Below are positions 1 to 14,600 of a stretch of DNA of 64,000 bases, piece after piece. The stretch is from Siphonodentalium dalli (taxonomy: Eukaryota > Mollusca > Scaphopoda > Gadilida > Siphonodentaliidae). The notes beneath the pieces are model-generated. The model was given only the letters and a program-made list of their open reading frames with translations. It made no database searches and was not told where the DNA came from. Numbering within the stretch: position 1 is the first letter of the stretch; each line of letters begins with the position of its first letter. The translations under genes and the position numbers were made by a program. The DNA is taken from positions 248,281,827 to 248,345,826 of the forward strand of contig CP136064.1 in NCBI GenBank assembly GCA_032622095.1, written 5' to 3'.

Positions 1-365
1 GTATGAAGGGTCTTTGGTTTACTGGGGTTCTGATTTGTTAAAATGGGGTCACTGGGGCAAACATGAGCAGGGTCAATATCTTTTAAAAAAAACTATTTTT
101 AGTATTAAGTTTTTAGATTTAACTCCTTTTGCTAAATTTAACAAAATAAATAATTTTTACCGGTAAATGAAAAAAAATTTAGTAAATTTGACTCCTTGCA
201 CAATTGTTTTGTTTTTTTTTAATGAATTTATTTTTTCAATTTTAAATTTAAATTTTGAAAAATAAATTATGTTATAACAACATACTGACTATTGTAGTCT
301 TCAGAGTCCCAGTCTTCTCCGTCTTTACAGTCTGGTGAGCGACCCCACAGTCATTGACTGTCTTG
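1..365 (+). repeat. 3' end of a dispersed repeat (family of 20945-22880)
   Basis: Starts at the window edge inside the unit GGGTCTTTGG...TTGTTAAAATGGGGTCACTG and ends with the block CAGTCTTTACAGTCTGGTGA, then CCACAGTCATTGACTGTCTT. The same end block closes the copy at 22880. Confidence 0.7.
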
Positions 366-599
366 TTAATTTGTTCGCCCACAACTACGTCACACGTAGT
401 CAAGTCACGGAAATCTCCGAATACCGGTGGTGGTATTATTTATTTATTTTACAGGTTATTTATTATGGGACTAGGGTCATTTTAATCACAACAGGGAGGG
501 CTTTACGATTGCGTTTTGTAGTTTCTAGACCGAATAAATCCTTTAAAAGTGTTCTTCTTCAATTTTCATCTCACATTGAAGTGACCAAGTGATAGGATA

Positions 600-1107
600 G
601 GATAATTTTATTTATAATACACATATGAGTAGTACAATGGAATTCACATATAACAAGATATTAATGCAGTATATAGTGGGGGGGGCGGGTAACTACTAAC
701 ATAGCCCTACCGGGCTGTCTTCCTGCTTCCCCCAAAACAAATATTAATATATGAATAATTAATATTAATATTAATGATCGTCCTAACTGGTCCTAACTCA
801 AATGAAACTCAACCCACCTGTCTTTAGCTAATGGATAGTTTTATATAGTGCTTATTCCAAGAGATACTAAATTATTTTGATATTATCATTACCAATTTGT
901 TGAACAAGCCAAAAATGTAATGCCACTTGACAGGCACTCAATAGAGCAACGAGACATACACTCGCAGATCTACACACCATAACTTATGCTTGTTGAAAAA
1001 AACGAGTGCCTAGGTATGCCAGAGTAATTACAGTATGAGTGGTGTTGCTAAAGGGTCTTAACATTGGCTGAGGTTTTCAGCATAATATAGGACTCTGCCA
1101 TTATATG
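600..1107. other. AT-rich stretch with no recognised gene
   Basis: No exon-like or repeat-family signal recognised apart from a poly-G run near 680. Confidence 0.4.
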
Positions 1108-1528
1108 TAGGGCTGCAACGATTCCGATGCATTGTGTTTTAAAGTTCATGATGCATCATAATTAGAGGATGCGATGTAAAAACTTCATGTATGCAGAGTT
1201 ATCAATGGTCAGAGATACAAACTTTTCCACCCAAAACTTCACATCTGGGTTTATCTGGGGACTGTATTAGCTATTATAGTCTACTTGTAATACCTGGCCA
1301 TGCATTTTGGTCATTTTAGTTACATGTAGGTCTTGTTATTTACTTCACTGAATATGTTGAGAACTTGAGGTGAACATTGATGAGATATACATACCGGTAC
1401 TAAAATAATTAAGTGGTTCATCTAGTTTTGACAGCCGTCAGTTTGCAAAAATTGCATCGCGATGCGCATTGCATCGTGATAGTAAAATCATGATTCGCAT
1501 CATGGAGGTCTGAATCATTGCTGCCCTA
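1108..1528. mobile_element. hAT-like MITE
   Basis: Ends are TAGGGCTGCAACGATTC on the left and the inverse GAATCATTGCTGCCCTA on the right. The 8 bp flanks ATTATATG and GTTGAATG match at only 5 of 8 positions, so the copy looks old. The inside is rich in GCATC motifs. hAT assignment rests on the TAGG-type end and flank length. Confidence 0.6.
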
Positions 1529-1596
1529 GTTGAATGTTGCCTAATTACCTCAAAACTAAGACACTCAACAGTCCACCAATAGGCATCGATCTCTTG

Positions 1597-1765
1597 CCAT
1601 CTGCGGATAACTCAGTTGGTTAGTCGGCCGACCTCTGAGCTACACAATTGACACGGTCCGGGGTTCACATCCAGAATGGTATCGGTTGGACTTTGTGTCT
1701 CCATCTGCATTCCCGGTACCATTAGCATCACAAATCGACCATCAATGCCATGATCAAAGCTCTGA
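1597..1765 (+). repeat. tRNA-derived SINE-like fragment
   Basis: GATAACTCAGTTGGTTAG resembles a pol III A box and GGGGTTCACATCC a B box, about 40 bases apart, as in a tRNA-derived SINE head. It has no tRNA fold beyond this. The ORF that runs through it is not taken as a gene. Confidence 0.5.
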
Positions 1766-2048
1766 TAATTATTTCTTGAGCAAAAGAATCTCAGACACAT
1801 CGAAAAATCTACTGGATAAGGTATGTTCCTCCGCTCCTCATAGTGTCATGTCCAGGGGTAACACACTACTAAGCAAAACATCAGATGGTGAGTTAACGCT
1901 AATGACTCCCATGTGCAACAATGTTCATATGTTAAAGAACCCTACCATGGCGATGAAGTCAAGGGTAAACGGCAAAATTACCTGGTCAAATTTGAGACAT
2001 CAAACTTATGAAACCACAGTGGAAATTAGTCATTAGTATGGCTGAATT

Positions 2049-2380
2049 GGTCATTGTTGCATGGTATCGTGCAAAAAGGCACCCAGGGTCTCTCAAACAT
2101 GCAAATAGACACCCAGGATTTCAAAGTATCGTTCGTCTGTGACAGTTAAACTCAACGTGGGTGGAATACCTATTCAATTTCCCTTGAAATTTCACTCTAA
2201 AATCACAAACAAATAACTATGGTAATAATAATTAACATGTGACTAATTTAAAATAGAATTTTTTACTAGGAATTTTAGATGCTGGTTGACTTTTTACAAA
2301 TTTTGTGAGATCATGGGTGTCTTTTTGCACATTTAGGAGATCCTGTGTGTCTTTTTGCACGAAACCATGCGACAATGACC
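2049..2380. mobile_element. Short inverted-repeat element
   Basis: Left end GGTCATTGTTGCATGG and right end CCATGCGACAATGACC are inverse copies. Inner GTGCAAAAAGGCACC-type motifs are also inverted and repeated. No coding content. The superfamily is not clear. Confidence 0.6.
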
Positions 2381-2548
2381 TTATTCAGAATTTGTATGAG
2401 CCTTTACTGCACTATGCCAGATCTTGGGTCGAAATAAACTCACTCATACTTTGCCTTGTCAGTGCTACAAGGTGAACGCTCTTTAACCACTGGACCTCTG
2501 AGCTGCATCAAACAATTATCATACTTAGACTTTGTTTTAAAATTTCAG

Positions 2549-2664
2549 ACCTTGACAAAGATGAATATTCCCTTGGTAGAGGTGAACAGTGTGATATCTG
2601 TTTTAATGGCAAGAAGGACACATGTTTCCAAGCTTACAGCAAGGTGCACTTCAAAATCATTCGG
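2549..2664 (+). CDS. CHEK2: CHEK2 exon, FHA domain part 1
   Basis: First CHEK2 exon visible. Acceptor TTTCAG ends at 2548 and donor GTAAGT starts at 2665. It begins with the last two bases of a split codon, then encodes 38 residues starting [18 protein letters not shown] and ending [10 protein letters not shown]. The FHA phosphopeptide-binding Arg (GRG, equivalent to human Arg117) and the conserved Ser-x-x-His (equivalent to Ser140/His143) are present. It ends in phase 0. The upstream exon ending in phase 1 was not found in 1-2548 and should lie further upstream. Confidence 0.92.
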
Positions 2665-5600
2665 GTAAGTTTTTTATCACATAATACGGCCATAAAAGCA
2701 GTTTCATAATTATCGGTAATAGACACGTTTAATATCAGCGCGTGCGATGACGTCACAGCGTTCTTCAAATAACTTTCGATCGCTGTAGTTTATGATTGTT
2801 GTTTTCGATGAATATTGCGCGTTGCTTCGGGTTTATTTGATCATGTGATAAAAGGTATCTCAAACTCGTTTTATTTTATACGTAATTTATCAACCTCGTC
2901 CACTAAATTCTATTTGAGCCTCGGTAAACCTCGGCTCAAATCGAATTTAGTGAACTCGGTTGATAAATTCCGTATAAAATAGAAACTCATGTGAGATCCT
3001 CTATATAATAGTCTTCACAAGAATGTTCAACACATTGACTGCTGACTATAAGTTAATTGTTTCTCATACTTTTTGCATGTAATTGAATAGGAGTTGGCAG
3101 TATACAGAATGAACATTTAAAATCACATAAATCAGTCGCATATATGAAGTCCATTCTTATCAGAGTCAAATCAAACATGGGGTACAATTTGGCATGCTGT
3201 CTGATTATGGTCTACATGGAATTTTCCTCACATTCAATGTCAGATTGTTAGCTATATAATCTATGAGGAATTCAGTGGAATAAAATTAATTGAAACAAAT
3301 CCAGTTTGGGTTTTTGGTTCCAAATTACATGTAAGTGACACAATTATGTGCCCTCTGCCGTGAGCGTCTCTCAAATAACAGTAGCTATACTGACTCCGAT
3401 TTTTGTGAGTGTACGATACATTGCGAGCGCATAGTTAATATTATCAGTGCGTTTTGTTTTCTGCCGACGCGTGCATATTTCATGTTCTCTCTAGCGCTTT
3501 TAGCCCTCGTTCAGTTGGGCGTGAATGCAGGGTTAATATTCCGAGCACGCTTATCTGCTGGGGCTTAGATTTCTAGAAGTGTTTATCAGGTGGACATTCT
3601 GGGCGCGCAGAGTTATTATCATCCAATATCATTATATGGCGGATATTTATGGACTACTTTAGCCCCCACATCTCAAGTACTAGGAAGTACTTTTAACAAT
3701 GCGAAAAACTCAAAGTTTTGTTATTGTCGGATGCTAGTTGTTTTGCAAGGACAATGGTATAATTCATTTTCCAGGTGTATAGATTCTGACACAAATTCAG
3801 TGAAAAATTGTCTCTTGAATTCAGTCTTCAGCTGATACTGAGTAATTTGAATTTAATCTTTGATGTGAAACTTATTGAGGATAAACAACAGTTTGATTGG
3901 AACAGTGGCATAAGACTTGATATACAACATGGGTCACTGAGAAATATGTCTATATTTATATACGAGTCTCCAATAAGGTCTCGCATATATAAGAGAACCC
4001 ACTGGATAAACATTCAAGGTCAATATTGTTAGGCCAATGTATTCTCTGATATATGCGAGGCTCCCTATGTAAGACTCGCATATAAGAGAATCTTTTCTAG
4101 ATATTGGCACAGAGTTTTCGCAAAATTTCAGGAAACTCCAGTCCTGGAAAGGTTAATGTCCGATATTTGTGCATTCAAAATTTATGTGTGTAAATTAGCT
4201 TGTTGATATTTCAGTTGATACTGGTTGATATCTGTATTTGTAGGACCCTAAATACATATAACATGATTTGACTGTACCCCAGACTAAAAACCTTGCTGAT
4301 GCAGAATGCTAATGCTCTGCATCAGTCGTTATCTATTTTCGCAGAACACATGGGCCAAAAGTACTATGTTATTATGGGTACAGTGTATACCCATTCTGAT
4401 GTTGAATCTCCATATATTTGGATAGATGATGTAAATGACGTCATCTCCTCCTATATGGAGGATGGTCCATACTGGTCTGTTATGTGTTGGCACATCACAG
4501 AGCTATATAGCAACATAGAGAGAGTAACCTACCAGCCAGGGACTAGTCAAATAACAGGATTTCATGATTGAACAAATTAGGTTAGTCAGAGGTTTTTGGC
4601 AGAACTAAGTGGTAAATTTTTCTTTTTCAGACCAAGACCAGCACTGGTTTCCATGTGTTTCTAGAAGACAACAGTGCTAATGGTACTTTTATCAATGGAG
4701 AAAAAGTGGGTAAGGAATGCAGTTGAATAATTCAGAATATTTTATGTTCTCATGAGTTGGTCAAATTACCATCAAATATAGCAGTAAACGTCGTGGAAAT
4801 CTCACTCATAATAGAGTCCATATGACAAAGTCTTCAGGTGAGAGAGGTCACTGGTCGTGTGTCAAAATATTTCAGGCTAGCTATATATATCAATGTATTA
4901 TAAGGCTGATTTCATCATTCATGAGGGATGCAAATACCATCCAAAAAAGGCCAGACCTGGTCGAAATGGATGAAAATCTCGTTGATATTTGTTTTACAAT
5001 GGATAACAACAAATGAAATTGTAAAAATTCCAGGGTTCCATATTTCAATTTGAGCAAAGTTTCAACGAAGGCAAAATTTTGCACATTGTTGTGAGAGAGG
5101 ACCAGTTGTCGCCTCTGTCAAAAATTTGCATAAATCTCCAAAATTAACCCCATTATCATAATGAAGTTCTTGCGCTAGCTTTTCTATCGTACAGTTAAGC
5201 TGGGAGGCCTGGCACTAAAAGTGTTAACCCTTTACCCAACAGAAGGGCCCTGTGCCAATGCATTATCTTATATATGCTAGTCGACCATAGGTCGCCTCGC
5301 ATATATAAGAGAATGCATTGGCTTAACACATTAAAAATTATAAAATTGTTAAAGAAAGTAAGAAAAAATGGTAAAAAGTGTTAAAAAAAAGATTTTTTTT
5401 TAGGCCAATGCATTCTCTTATATATGCGAGGCGACCTATGGTCGACTCGCATATATAAGAGAATGCATTGGCACAGGGTATAACTGTAACTATCACAATG
5501 TGGTCAAGGAGCCGGTTCCAATGATATCCATATGTGTATGGTTCTATTGAGACAGACCGAAGATATTTTAGGCTGTTGAATCTTTATTTGGCCGGTTTTG

Positions 5601-8600
5601 GCCGGTTTGTTGGGTAAAGTGTTAAATCATTTAATAGGAATGGGACTAGAACAATGTTTAAACATGCTGGATAACATGCATTCCCCACATGCTCATCTGG
5701 TATAAACAACTTATAATTGCTTCATATGACATGTGCTAAGCATGGTTGATTGAAAAACTACTTACTATTTGTTTTTTTCTAAGGCAAAGGGAACAAGCAA
5801 GTTTTGAACAACAATGATGAGATCGCACTGGCAATGAAGAAAAATAAAGGTAAGAAAACAGTTATTTTAAACCAACCAATACCTAGACATTTAACAAGGT
5901 ACCAACTAGGCCTTTGAATTTTTTCCAAATTCAATCCAGAAAAGTTGTGCCCAAAATGGGACAAATTTGAAATTTGACATCAAAAGAAGCAATTTCTTCA
6001 CATCTGAGGGTTCATTGTCTGCTTAAAAAAACATCTTTTTACTTCGATGAAAAGTTTTTGAAAATATTTTTATGTTTCTTGATGTTTCACCCCCATTATT
6101 TTCTGCAGCTTATGTGTACATGGACCTGTCACAGGAGGTAGATAAGGATCTGCCAAAAGAATTGACAGATAAATATACACTTTCCAAAGAACTAGGAAGG
6201 TTAGTATTGGTTAATTGAACAACATAAATTTGTAGAATGGCTCGGATATCTAATTTAATTGAACAACATGAATTTGTAAAATGGCTCGGATATCTAATTT
6301 AATTGAACAACATGAATTTGTAGAATGGCTCGGATATCTAATTTAATTGAACAACATGAATTTGTAGAATGGCACAGATATCTAATTTAATTGAACAACA
6401 TGAATTTGTAGAATGGCTCGGATATCTAACTTAATTGAACATGAATTTGTAGAATGGCACGGATATCTAACTTAATTGAACAACATGAATTTGTATAATG
6501 GCTCGGATATCTAACTTAATTGAACAACATGGATTTGTAGAATGGCTCGGATATCTAACTTAATTGAACAACATGAATTTGTATAATGGCACGGATATCT
6601 AACTTAATTGAACATGAATTTGTATAATGGCACGGATATCTAACTTAATTGAACATGAATTTATATAATGGCACGGATATCTAACTTAATTGAACATGAA
6701 TTTGTATAATGGCACGGATATCTAACTTAATTGAAAAACATGAATTTGTATAATGGCACGGATATCTAACTTAATTGAACATGAATTTGTATAATGGCTC
6801 GGATATCTAACTTAATTGAACAACATGAATTTGTAGAATGGCACGGATATCTAACTTAATTAAACAACATGAATTTGTAGAATGGCACGGATATCTAATT
6901 TAATTGAACAACATGAATTTGTATAATGGCACGGATATCTAACTTAATTGAACAACATGAATTTGTAGAATGGCACAGATATCTAACTTAATTGAACAAC
7001 ATGAATTTGTAGAATGGCTCGGATATCTAATTTAATTGAACAACATGAATTTGTAGAATGGCTCGGATATCTAATTTAATTGAACAACATGAATTTGTAG
7101 AATGGCTCGGATTTCTAATTTAATTGAACAACATGAATTTGTAGAATGGCACGGATATCTAATTTAATTGAACAACATGAATTTGTAGAATGGCACGGAT
7201 ATCTAATTTAATTGAACAACATGAATTTGTATAATGGCACGGATATCTAATTTAATTGAACAACATGAATTTGTAGAATGGCACAGATATCTAATTTAAT
7301 TGAACAACATGAATTTGTAGAATGGCACGGATATCTAGTTTAATTGAACAACATGAATTTGTAGAATGGCACGGTGAACAACATGAATTTGTAGAGTGGC
7401 TCGGATATCTAATTTAATTGAACAACATGAATTTGTAGAATGGCTCGGATATCTAACTTAATTGAACCACATGAATTTGTAGAATGGCTCGGATATCTAA
7501 TTTAATTGAACAACATGAATTTGTAGAATGGCTCGGATATCTAACTTAATTGAACAACATGGATTTGTAGAATGGCTCGGATATCTAACTTAATTGAACA
7601 ACATGAATTTGTAGAATGGCTCGGATATCTAACTTAATTGAACAACATGGATTTGTATAATGGCACAGATATCTAATTTAATTGAACAACATGAATTTGT
7701 AGAATGGCTTGGATATCTAACTTAATTGAACAACATGAATTTGTAGAATGGCTCGGATATCTAATTTAATTGAACAACATGAATTTGTAGAATGGCTCGG
7801 ATATCTAATTTAATTGAACAACATGAATTTGTAGAATGGCTCGGATATCTAATTTAATTGAACAACATGAATTTGTAGAATGGCTCGGATATCTAATTTA
7901 ATTGAACAACATGAATTTGTAGAATGGCTCGTATATCTAATTTAATTGAACAACATGAATTTGTAGAATGGCTCGGATATCTAACTTAATTGAACATGGA
8001 TTTGTAGAATGGCACGGATATCTAACTTAATTGAACAACATGAATTTGTAGAATGGCTCGGATATCTAACTTAATTGAACAACATGAATTTGTATAATGG
8101 CTCGGATATCTAACTTAATTGAACAACATGAATTTGTATAATGGCACGGATATCTAACTTAATTGAACATGAATTTGTATAATGGCACGGATATCTAATT
8201 TAATTGAAAATGAATTTGTATAATGGCTCGGATATCTAACTTAATTGAACAACATGAATTTGTATAATGGCACGGATATCTAACTTAATTGAACATGAAT
8301 TTGTATAATGGCACGGATATCTAACTTAATTGAACATGAATTTGTATAATGGCACAGATATCTAACTTAATTGAACATGAATTTGTATAATGGCACGGAT
8401 ATTTAACTTAATTGAACATGAATTTGTAGAATGGCTCGGATATCTAACTTAATTGAACAACATGAATTTGTATAATGGCACGGATATCTAACTTAATTGA
8501 ACATGAATTTGTATAATGGCACGGATATCTAACTTAATTGAACATGATTTGTATAATGGCTCGGATATCTAACTTAATTGAACAACATGAATTTGTATAA

Positions 8601-11600
8601 TGGCACGGATATCTAACTTAATTGAACATGATTTTGTATAATGGCACGGATATCTAACTTAATTGAACATGAATTTGTATAATGGCTCGGATGGCACGAA
8701 TCCAAATTTGTAGGATGAACAACATGAATTTGTAGAATGGCACGGATATCTAACTTAATTGAACAACATTAATTTGTAGAATGGCACGAATATCTAATTT
8801 AATTGAACAACATGAATTTGTATAATGGCACGGATATATAACTTAATTGAACATGAATTTGTATAATGGCACGGATATCTAATTTAATTGAACAACATGA
8901 ATTTGTAGAATGGCTCGGATATCTAACTTAATTGAGCAACATGAATTTGTAGAATGGCACGGATATCTAACTTAATTGAACAACATGAATTTGTAGAATG
9001 GCTCGGATATCTAATTTAATTGAACAACATGAATTTGTAGAATGGCTCGGATATCTAATTTAATTGAACAACATGAATTTGTAGAATGGCTCGGATATCT
9101 AATTTAATTGAACAACATGAATTTGTAGAATGGCTCGGATATCTAATTTAATTGAACAACATGAATTTGTAGAATGGCTCGGATATCTAATTTAATTGAA
9201 CAACATGAATTTGTAGAATGGCTCGGATATCAAATTTAATTAAACAACATGAATTTGTAGAATGGCTCGGATATCTAATTTAATTGAACAACATGAATTT
9301 GTAGAATGGCTCGGATATCTAATTTAATTGAACAACATGAATTTGTAGAATGGCACGGATATCTAATTTAATTGAACAACATGAATTTGTAGAATGGCAC
9401 GGTGAACAACATGAATTTGTATAATGGCTCGGATATCTAATTTAATTGAACAACATGAATTTGTAGAATGGCTCGGTTATCTAACTTAATTGAACAACAT
9501 GAATTTGTAGAATGGCACGGATATCTAACTTAATTGAACAACATGAATTTGTAGAATGGCTCGGATATCTAACTTAATTGAACAACATGAATTTGTAGAA
9601 TGGCTCGGATATCTAACTTAATTGAACAACATGGATTTGTATATTGGCACAGATATCTAATTTAATTGAACAACATGAATTTGTAGAATAGCTTGGATAT
9701 CTAACTTAATTGAACAACATGAATTTGTAGAATGGCTCGGATATCTAATTTAATTGAACAACATGAATTTGTAGAATGGCATGGATATCTAACTTAATTG
9801 AACAACATGGATTTGTAGAATGGCTCGGATATCTAACTTAATTGAACAACATGGATTTGTAGAATGGCTCGGATATCTAATTTAATTGAACAACATGAAT
9901 TTGTAGAATGGCACGGATATCTAATTTAATTGAACAACATGAATTTGTAGAATGGCACGGTGAACAACATGAATTTGTATAATGGCTCGGATATCTAATT
10001 TAATTGAACAACATGAATTTGTAGAATGGCTCGGTTATCTAACTTAATTGAACAACATGAATTTGTAGAATGGCACGGATATCTAACTTAATTGAACAAC
10101 ATGAATTTGTAGAATGGCTCGGATATCTAACTTAATTGAACAACATGAATTTGTATAATGGCTCGGATATCTAACTTAATTGAACAACATGGATTTGTAT
10201 AATGGCACAGATAACTAATTTAATTGAACAACATGAATTTGTAGAATAGCTTGGATATCTAACTTAATTGAACAACATGAATTTGTAGAATGGCTCGGAT
10301 ATCTAATTTAATTGAACAACATGAATTTGTAGAATGGCATGGATATCTAACTTAATTGAACAACATGGATTTGTAGAATGGCTCGGATATCTAACTTAAT
10401 TGAACAACATGGATTTGTAGAATGGCTCGGATATCTAATTTAATTGAACAACATGAATTTGTAGAATGGCTCGGATATCTAATTTAATTGAACAACATGA
10501 ATTTGTAGAATGGCACGGATATCTAATTTAATTGTAAAACATGAATTTGTAGAATGGAACGGATATCTAATTTAATTGAACAACATGAATTTGTAGAATG
10601 GCACGGATATCTAATTTAATTGAACAACATGAATTTGTAGAATGGCTCGGATATCTAATTTAATTGAACAACATGAATTTGTGGAATGGCACGGATATCT
10701 AATTTAATTGAACAACATGAATTTGTAGAATGGCACGGTGAACAACATGAATTTGTATAATGGCTCGGATATCTAATTTAATTGAACAACATGAATTTGT
10801 AGAATGGCTCGGATATCTAACTTAATTGAACAACATGAATTTGTAGAATGGCACTGTGAACAACATGAATTTGTATAATGGCTCGGATATCTAATTTAAT
10901 TGAACAACATGAATTTGTAGAATGGCTCGGATATCTAACTTAATTGAACAACATGAATTTGTAGAATGGCACGGATATCTAACTTAATTGAACAACATGA
11001 ATTTGTAGAATGGCACGGATATCTAACTTAATTGAACAACATGGATCTGTAGAATGGCTCGGATATCTAACTTAATTGAACAACATGAATTTGTAGAATG
11101 GCTCAGATATCTAACTTAATTGAACAACATGGATTTGTATTATTGCACAGATATCTAATTTAATTGAAAAACATGAATTTGTAGAATGGCTTGGATATCT
11201 AACTTAATTGAACAACATGGATTTGTAGAATGGCTCGGATATCTAATTTAATTGAACAACATGAATTTGTAGAATGGCACGGATATCTAACTTAATTGAA
11301 CAACATGGATTTGTAGAATGGCTCGGATATCTAACTTAATTGAACAACATGGATTTGTAGAATGGCTCGGATATCTAACTTAATTGAACAACATGAATTT
11401 GTAGAATGGCTCGGATATCTAATTTAATTGAACAACATGAATTTGTAGAATGGCTCGGATATCTAATTTAATTGCTACTTGCTGGTTCTCAGGAATAAAA
11501 TATTGTTCATTGTCCATTTTCAAACAGTTTAACCCTTCCATGACTGTTCAGAGCTTCCTGAAATTTTGTGAAAACCATAGGGAGCCTTGCATATATAAGA

Positions 11601-14600
11601 GAATATATTAGCCTGACAATATTTACCTTGACCTTCAAGGCTTTTAAGCCAGTGCATTCTCTTATATAAGAGAATGCACTGGCACATGATCTTTAATGCT
11701 GCACTAGCGCTGCTCCATCATGGACAGATTAATCAAGAATCGTATGCGATTTTTGTAAAATATAGCTTTTAATAGAGTGATGTTGAAATTTTCTGAATTG
11801 GATCAGTGTCTTCGCTAATTATGGCCGTTATAAGTGAAGGCCTATTCAGTTTTTAGTCAAGTTTTTTTCCAAAACTCGACTTATAGTTTGATGAGGGCGG
11901 GCGGGCTGGCGACGTGTTTTGCTTATAACTCAACCGTTTATTGACGGATTAAAAAAATTTGGTGTGTGAGTACATATCCATGCACGTAAGCTGCAGACAA
12001 AAAATTGGGTTTGTCCGCACATTTATTAGAGTTATGGCCCTTTGAATTTTCAGCTCATTAGCGAGATAACTTCAACAAACGTTATCCGATTTGATTGAAA
12101 ATTGGTATATAGGTGTCTCCCAAGAATATCTCGGATGAGTTCGAAAACCGGCCTGTTCCGATAAAATTTTATAGAGTTATGGCCCTTAAGTAGTCATTTT
12201 TCACGAATTTTCAGCTCGTTAGCGCGATAACTTCAACAAACGTTATCCGATTGATTGAAATTTGGTATATAGGTGTCTCCTAAGAATATGTCGGATGAGT
12301 TCGAAAACCGGCCAGGTCCGATAAAATTTGATAGAGTTATGGCCCTTAATTAGACATTTTTCACGAATTTTCAGCTCGTTAGCGCGATAACTTCAACAAA
12401 CGTTATCCGATTTGATTGAAATTTGGTATATAGGTGTCTCCCAAGAATATCTCGGATGAGTTCGAAAACCGGCCTGGTCCGATAAAATTTTATAGAGTTA
12501 TGGCCCTTAATGAGTCATTTTTCACGAATTTTCAGCTCGTTAGCGCGATAACTTCAACAAACGTTATCCGATTTGATTTAAATTTTGTATATAGGTGTCT
12601 CCCAAGAATAGCTCGGACGAGTTCGAAAACAGGCCTGGTCCGATAAAATTTGATAGAGTTATGGTCCTTAAGTAGTCATTTTGTACAAATTTTGAGCTCG
12701 TTAGCGCGATAACTTCAACAAACGTCATCCGATTCAACTAAAATTTTGTATATAAGTGTCTTCCAATAATATCCTGGACGAGTTCGAAAACCAGCCTGGC
12801 CCAATAAAATTTGATAGAGTTATGGCCCTTAATTAGTCATTTTTCGTGAATTTTTAGCTCGTTAGCGCGATAACTTCAACAAAAGTCCTCCGATTTGTTT
12901 AAAATTTGGAATAGACATACTTGCCAAGAATATTTCGGACGAGTTCGAAAACCAGCCTGGCCCGATAAAATTTGATGGAGTTATGGCCCTTAATTAGTCA
13001 TTTTTCAATTTTACCTATTAATTAGTCTACCAATACTGATGCACACCAATTGGCGGTAGCCACCGGCGGTAAGCCACCGAAAATGAGACACAGCATCTCT
13101 GATGTCACCTCTTGTGATGTATCTCTTGTCTAGGATTATGTCATTAGAGATGCACTGTGTTAAAGTGGTGCTTTCTTTTTTTATGCTATTGTTTTTTTTT
13201 CTTCAATGAGAAGCCCCTTTTGATGTGACAAGACTTTTCTTTGATTTTAATATTTGATTTCATTAAAATATATAGAGAATACCTACAGTTTTTGTTTGAA
13301 TATTGAAATATCTCATTAGTGTCTGGAAAGAAATATCATGAATTTTCACGAGTCACGAGTTAAAATTTGATATTGCTTTCCAGACACTCATGAGATGTTT
13401 CCGGTATTCAAACAAAAAACTGTAGGTATTCTTTTTATTATTGGTGCCTTATATCAGGACCAGACCTGTTAAGTTTTGAATATGTCAATCCGTGAGATTT
13501 TTGCGGGAGGTATGCCCAAAGATGTTCATGTTCCAAAAATAATTTTTATGATGAAGATTGAATAGTTTTTATGAGTTTCTATTTTATAAATAAAAGTATA
13601 TAGATCTAAATAAAATGGCAATGAATGTCCTGTTGGTAATTGTAATAGAGCTGCTCTGTGTGGGAGATACCACCATTTATTCAAAAGAAAGAAGCAGATC
13701 ACACTTCGTAAAAATACTCAGAATTTCACCAGATACAGCCGGATATGCGCGAAACCGAAAGTACAACATCGTAATAAACTACAAAATGTACTCGTCTTAC
13801 GGTTTGACCCACAAAAGAAATGCACACATTCCACCATTTATTAAAAATTTTTAAGAAACTTTGTTTAAAGTTAGTCAAAACGAACCCGAGTTACACAGGT
13901 TACAAACCGGACATGTATGCGTGAAACCGAAAGTACAAAATGACCCGTCTTAAAAGTATTACCCGCAAAATAAAAGACACATTCCGTTATCAATGCATAC
14001 GACTATCAGTGAACTTAAATCATAAAGTATCCATTACTTATGTTCATCAATGGGGCCTCACAATACAGCTGCACACTTGTGATTAAACGTATTTATTTCG
14101 TCTGCAATTCATGCCACTAATCCGTTACTAAGAAATGTTCATCAATGAGGCCTAACAATACAAAACTTTGCACACTTGTGATTATACGTATTGTTTACTA
14201 AAACAACACCCTTTTTCGTGTGGCTTCACCAGAGTGTGACAATCAATTAATATTAGTCACAGTTCACCACAACTTGAGTCTTCAATCAAAAGTTACCAAC
14301 GGTACATTCTGTGAATGTTAATGTGTGGGTATTTACGGTACCGGAAATAAGGAAGTCACTGTCATTTGGGGAATTCCCGTAAATGCACGAATTTAAAAAA
14401 TAAACAAAAATTCGTTTTGGGATTTTCAATGTGGTGTTTTGACGAATCCGTGAGAAATTGGGGGTTATCCGTGTTTGTGGAATTGCCGTGGAAATCCGTG
14501 AGTCTCACGGACAATCCGTGGAACTTAACAGCTCTGATCAGGACTCTGTGACGTCACGAATTAACTCTGGGAAATTTATCGGTGAAATTGTGATGCACGC

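Noticed and set aside
1600-1680. Genuine tRNA gene
   Set aside because: A and B boxes are only partial matches and the arms do not fold into a cloverleaf; better read as a SINE head.
1686-2036. 116-codon ORF that might be the missing CHEK2 N-terminal exon
   Set aside because: It runs through a SINE-like head and an inverted-repeat element and lacks the PWGRL-type sequence expected before the FHA domain. The AAG|GTATGT donor at about 1820 leaves the wrong phase (phase 1 needed, sequence gives no CHK2-like residues).
6211-11474. CRISPR-like array
   Set aside because: Units are contiguous with no unique spacers, vary internally and lie in a eukaryotic intron.
12434-12646. 70-codon ORF
   Set aside because: Made entirely of the 160 bp tandem repeat.
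13615-13854. 79-codon ORF with a hydrophobic start resembling a signal peptide
   Set aside because: Lies wholly inside the hAT-like element 13461-14536 and its second half is repeat wording also seen out of frame downstream.
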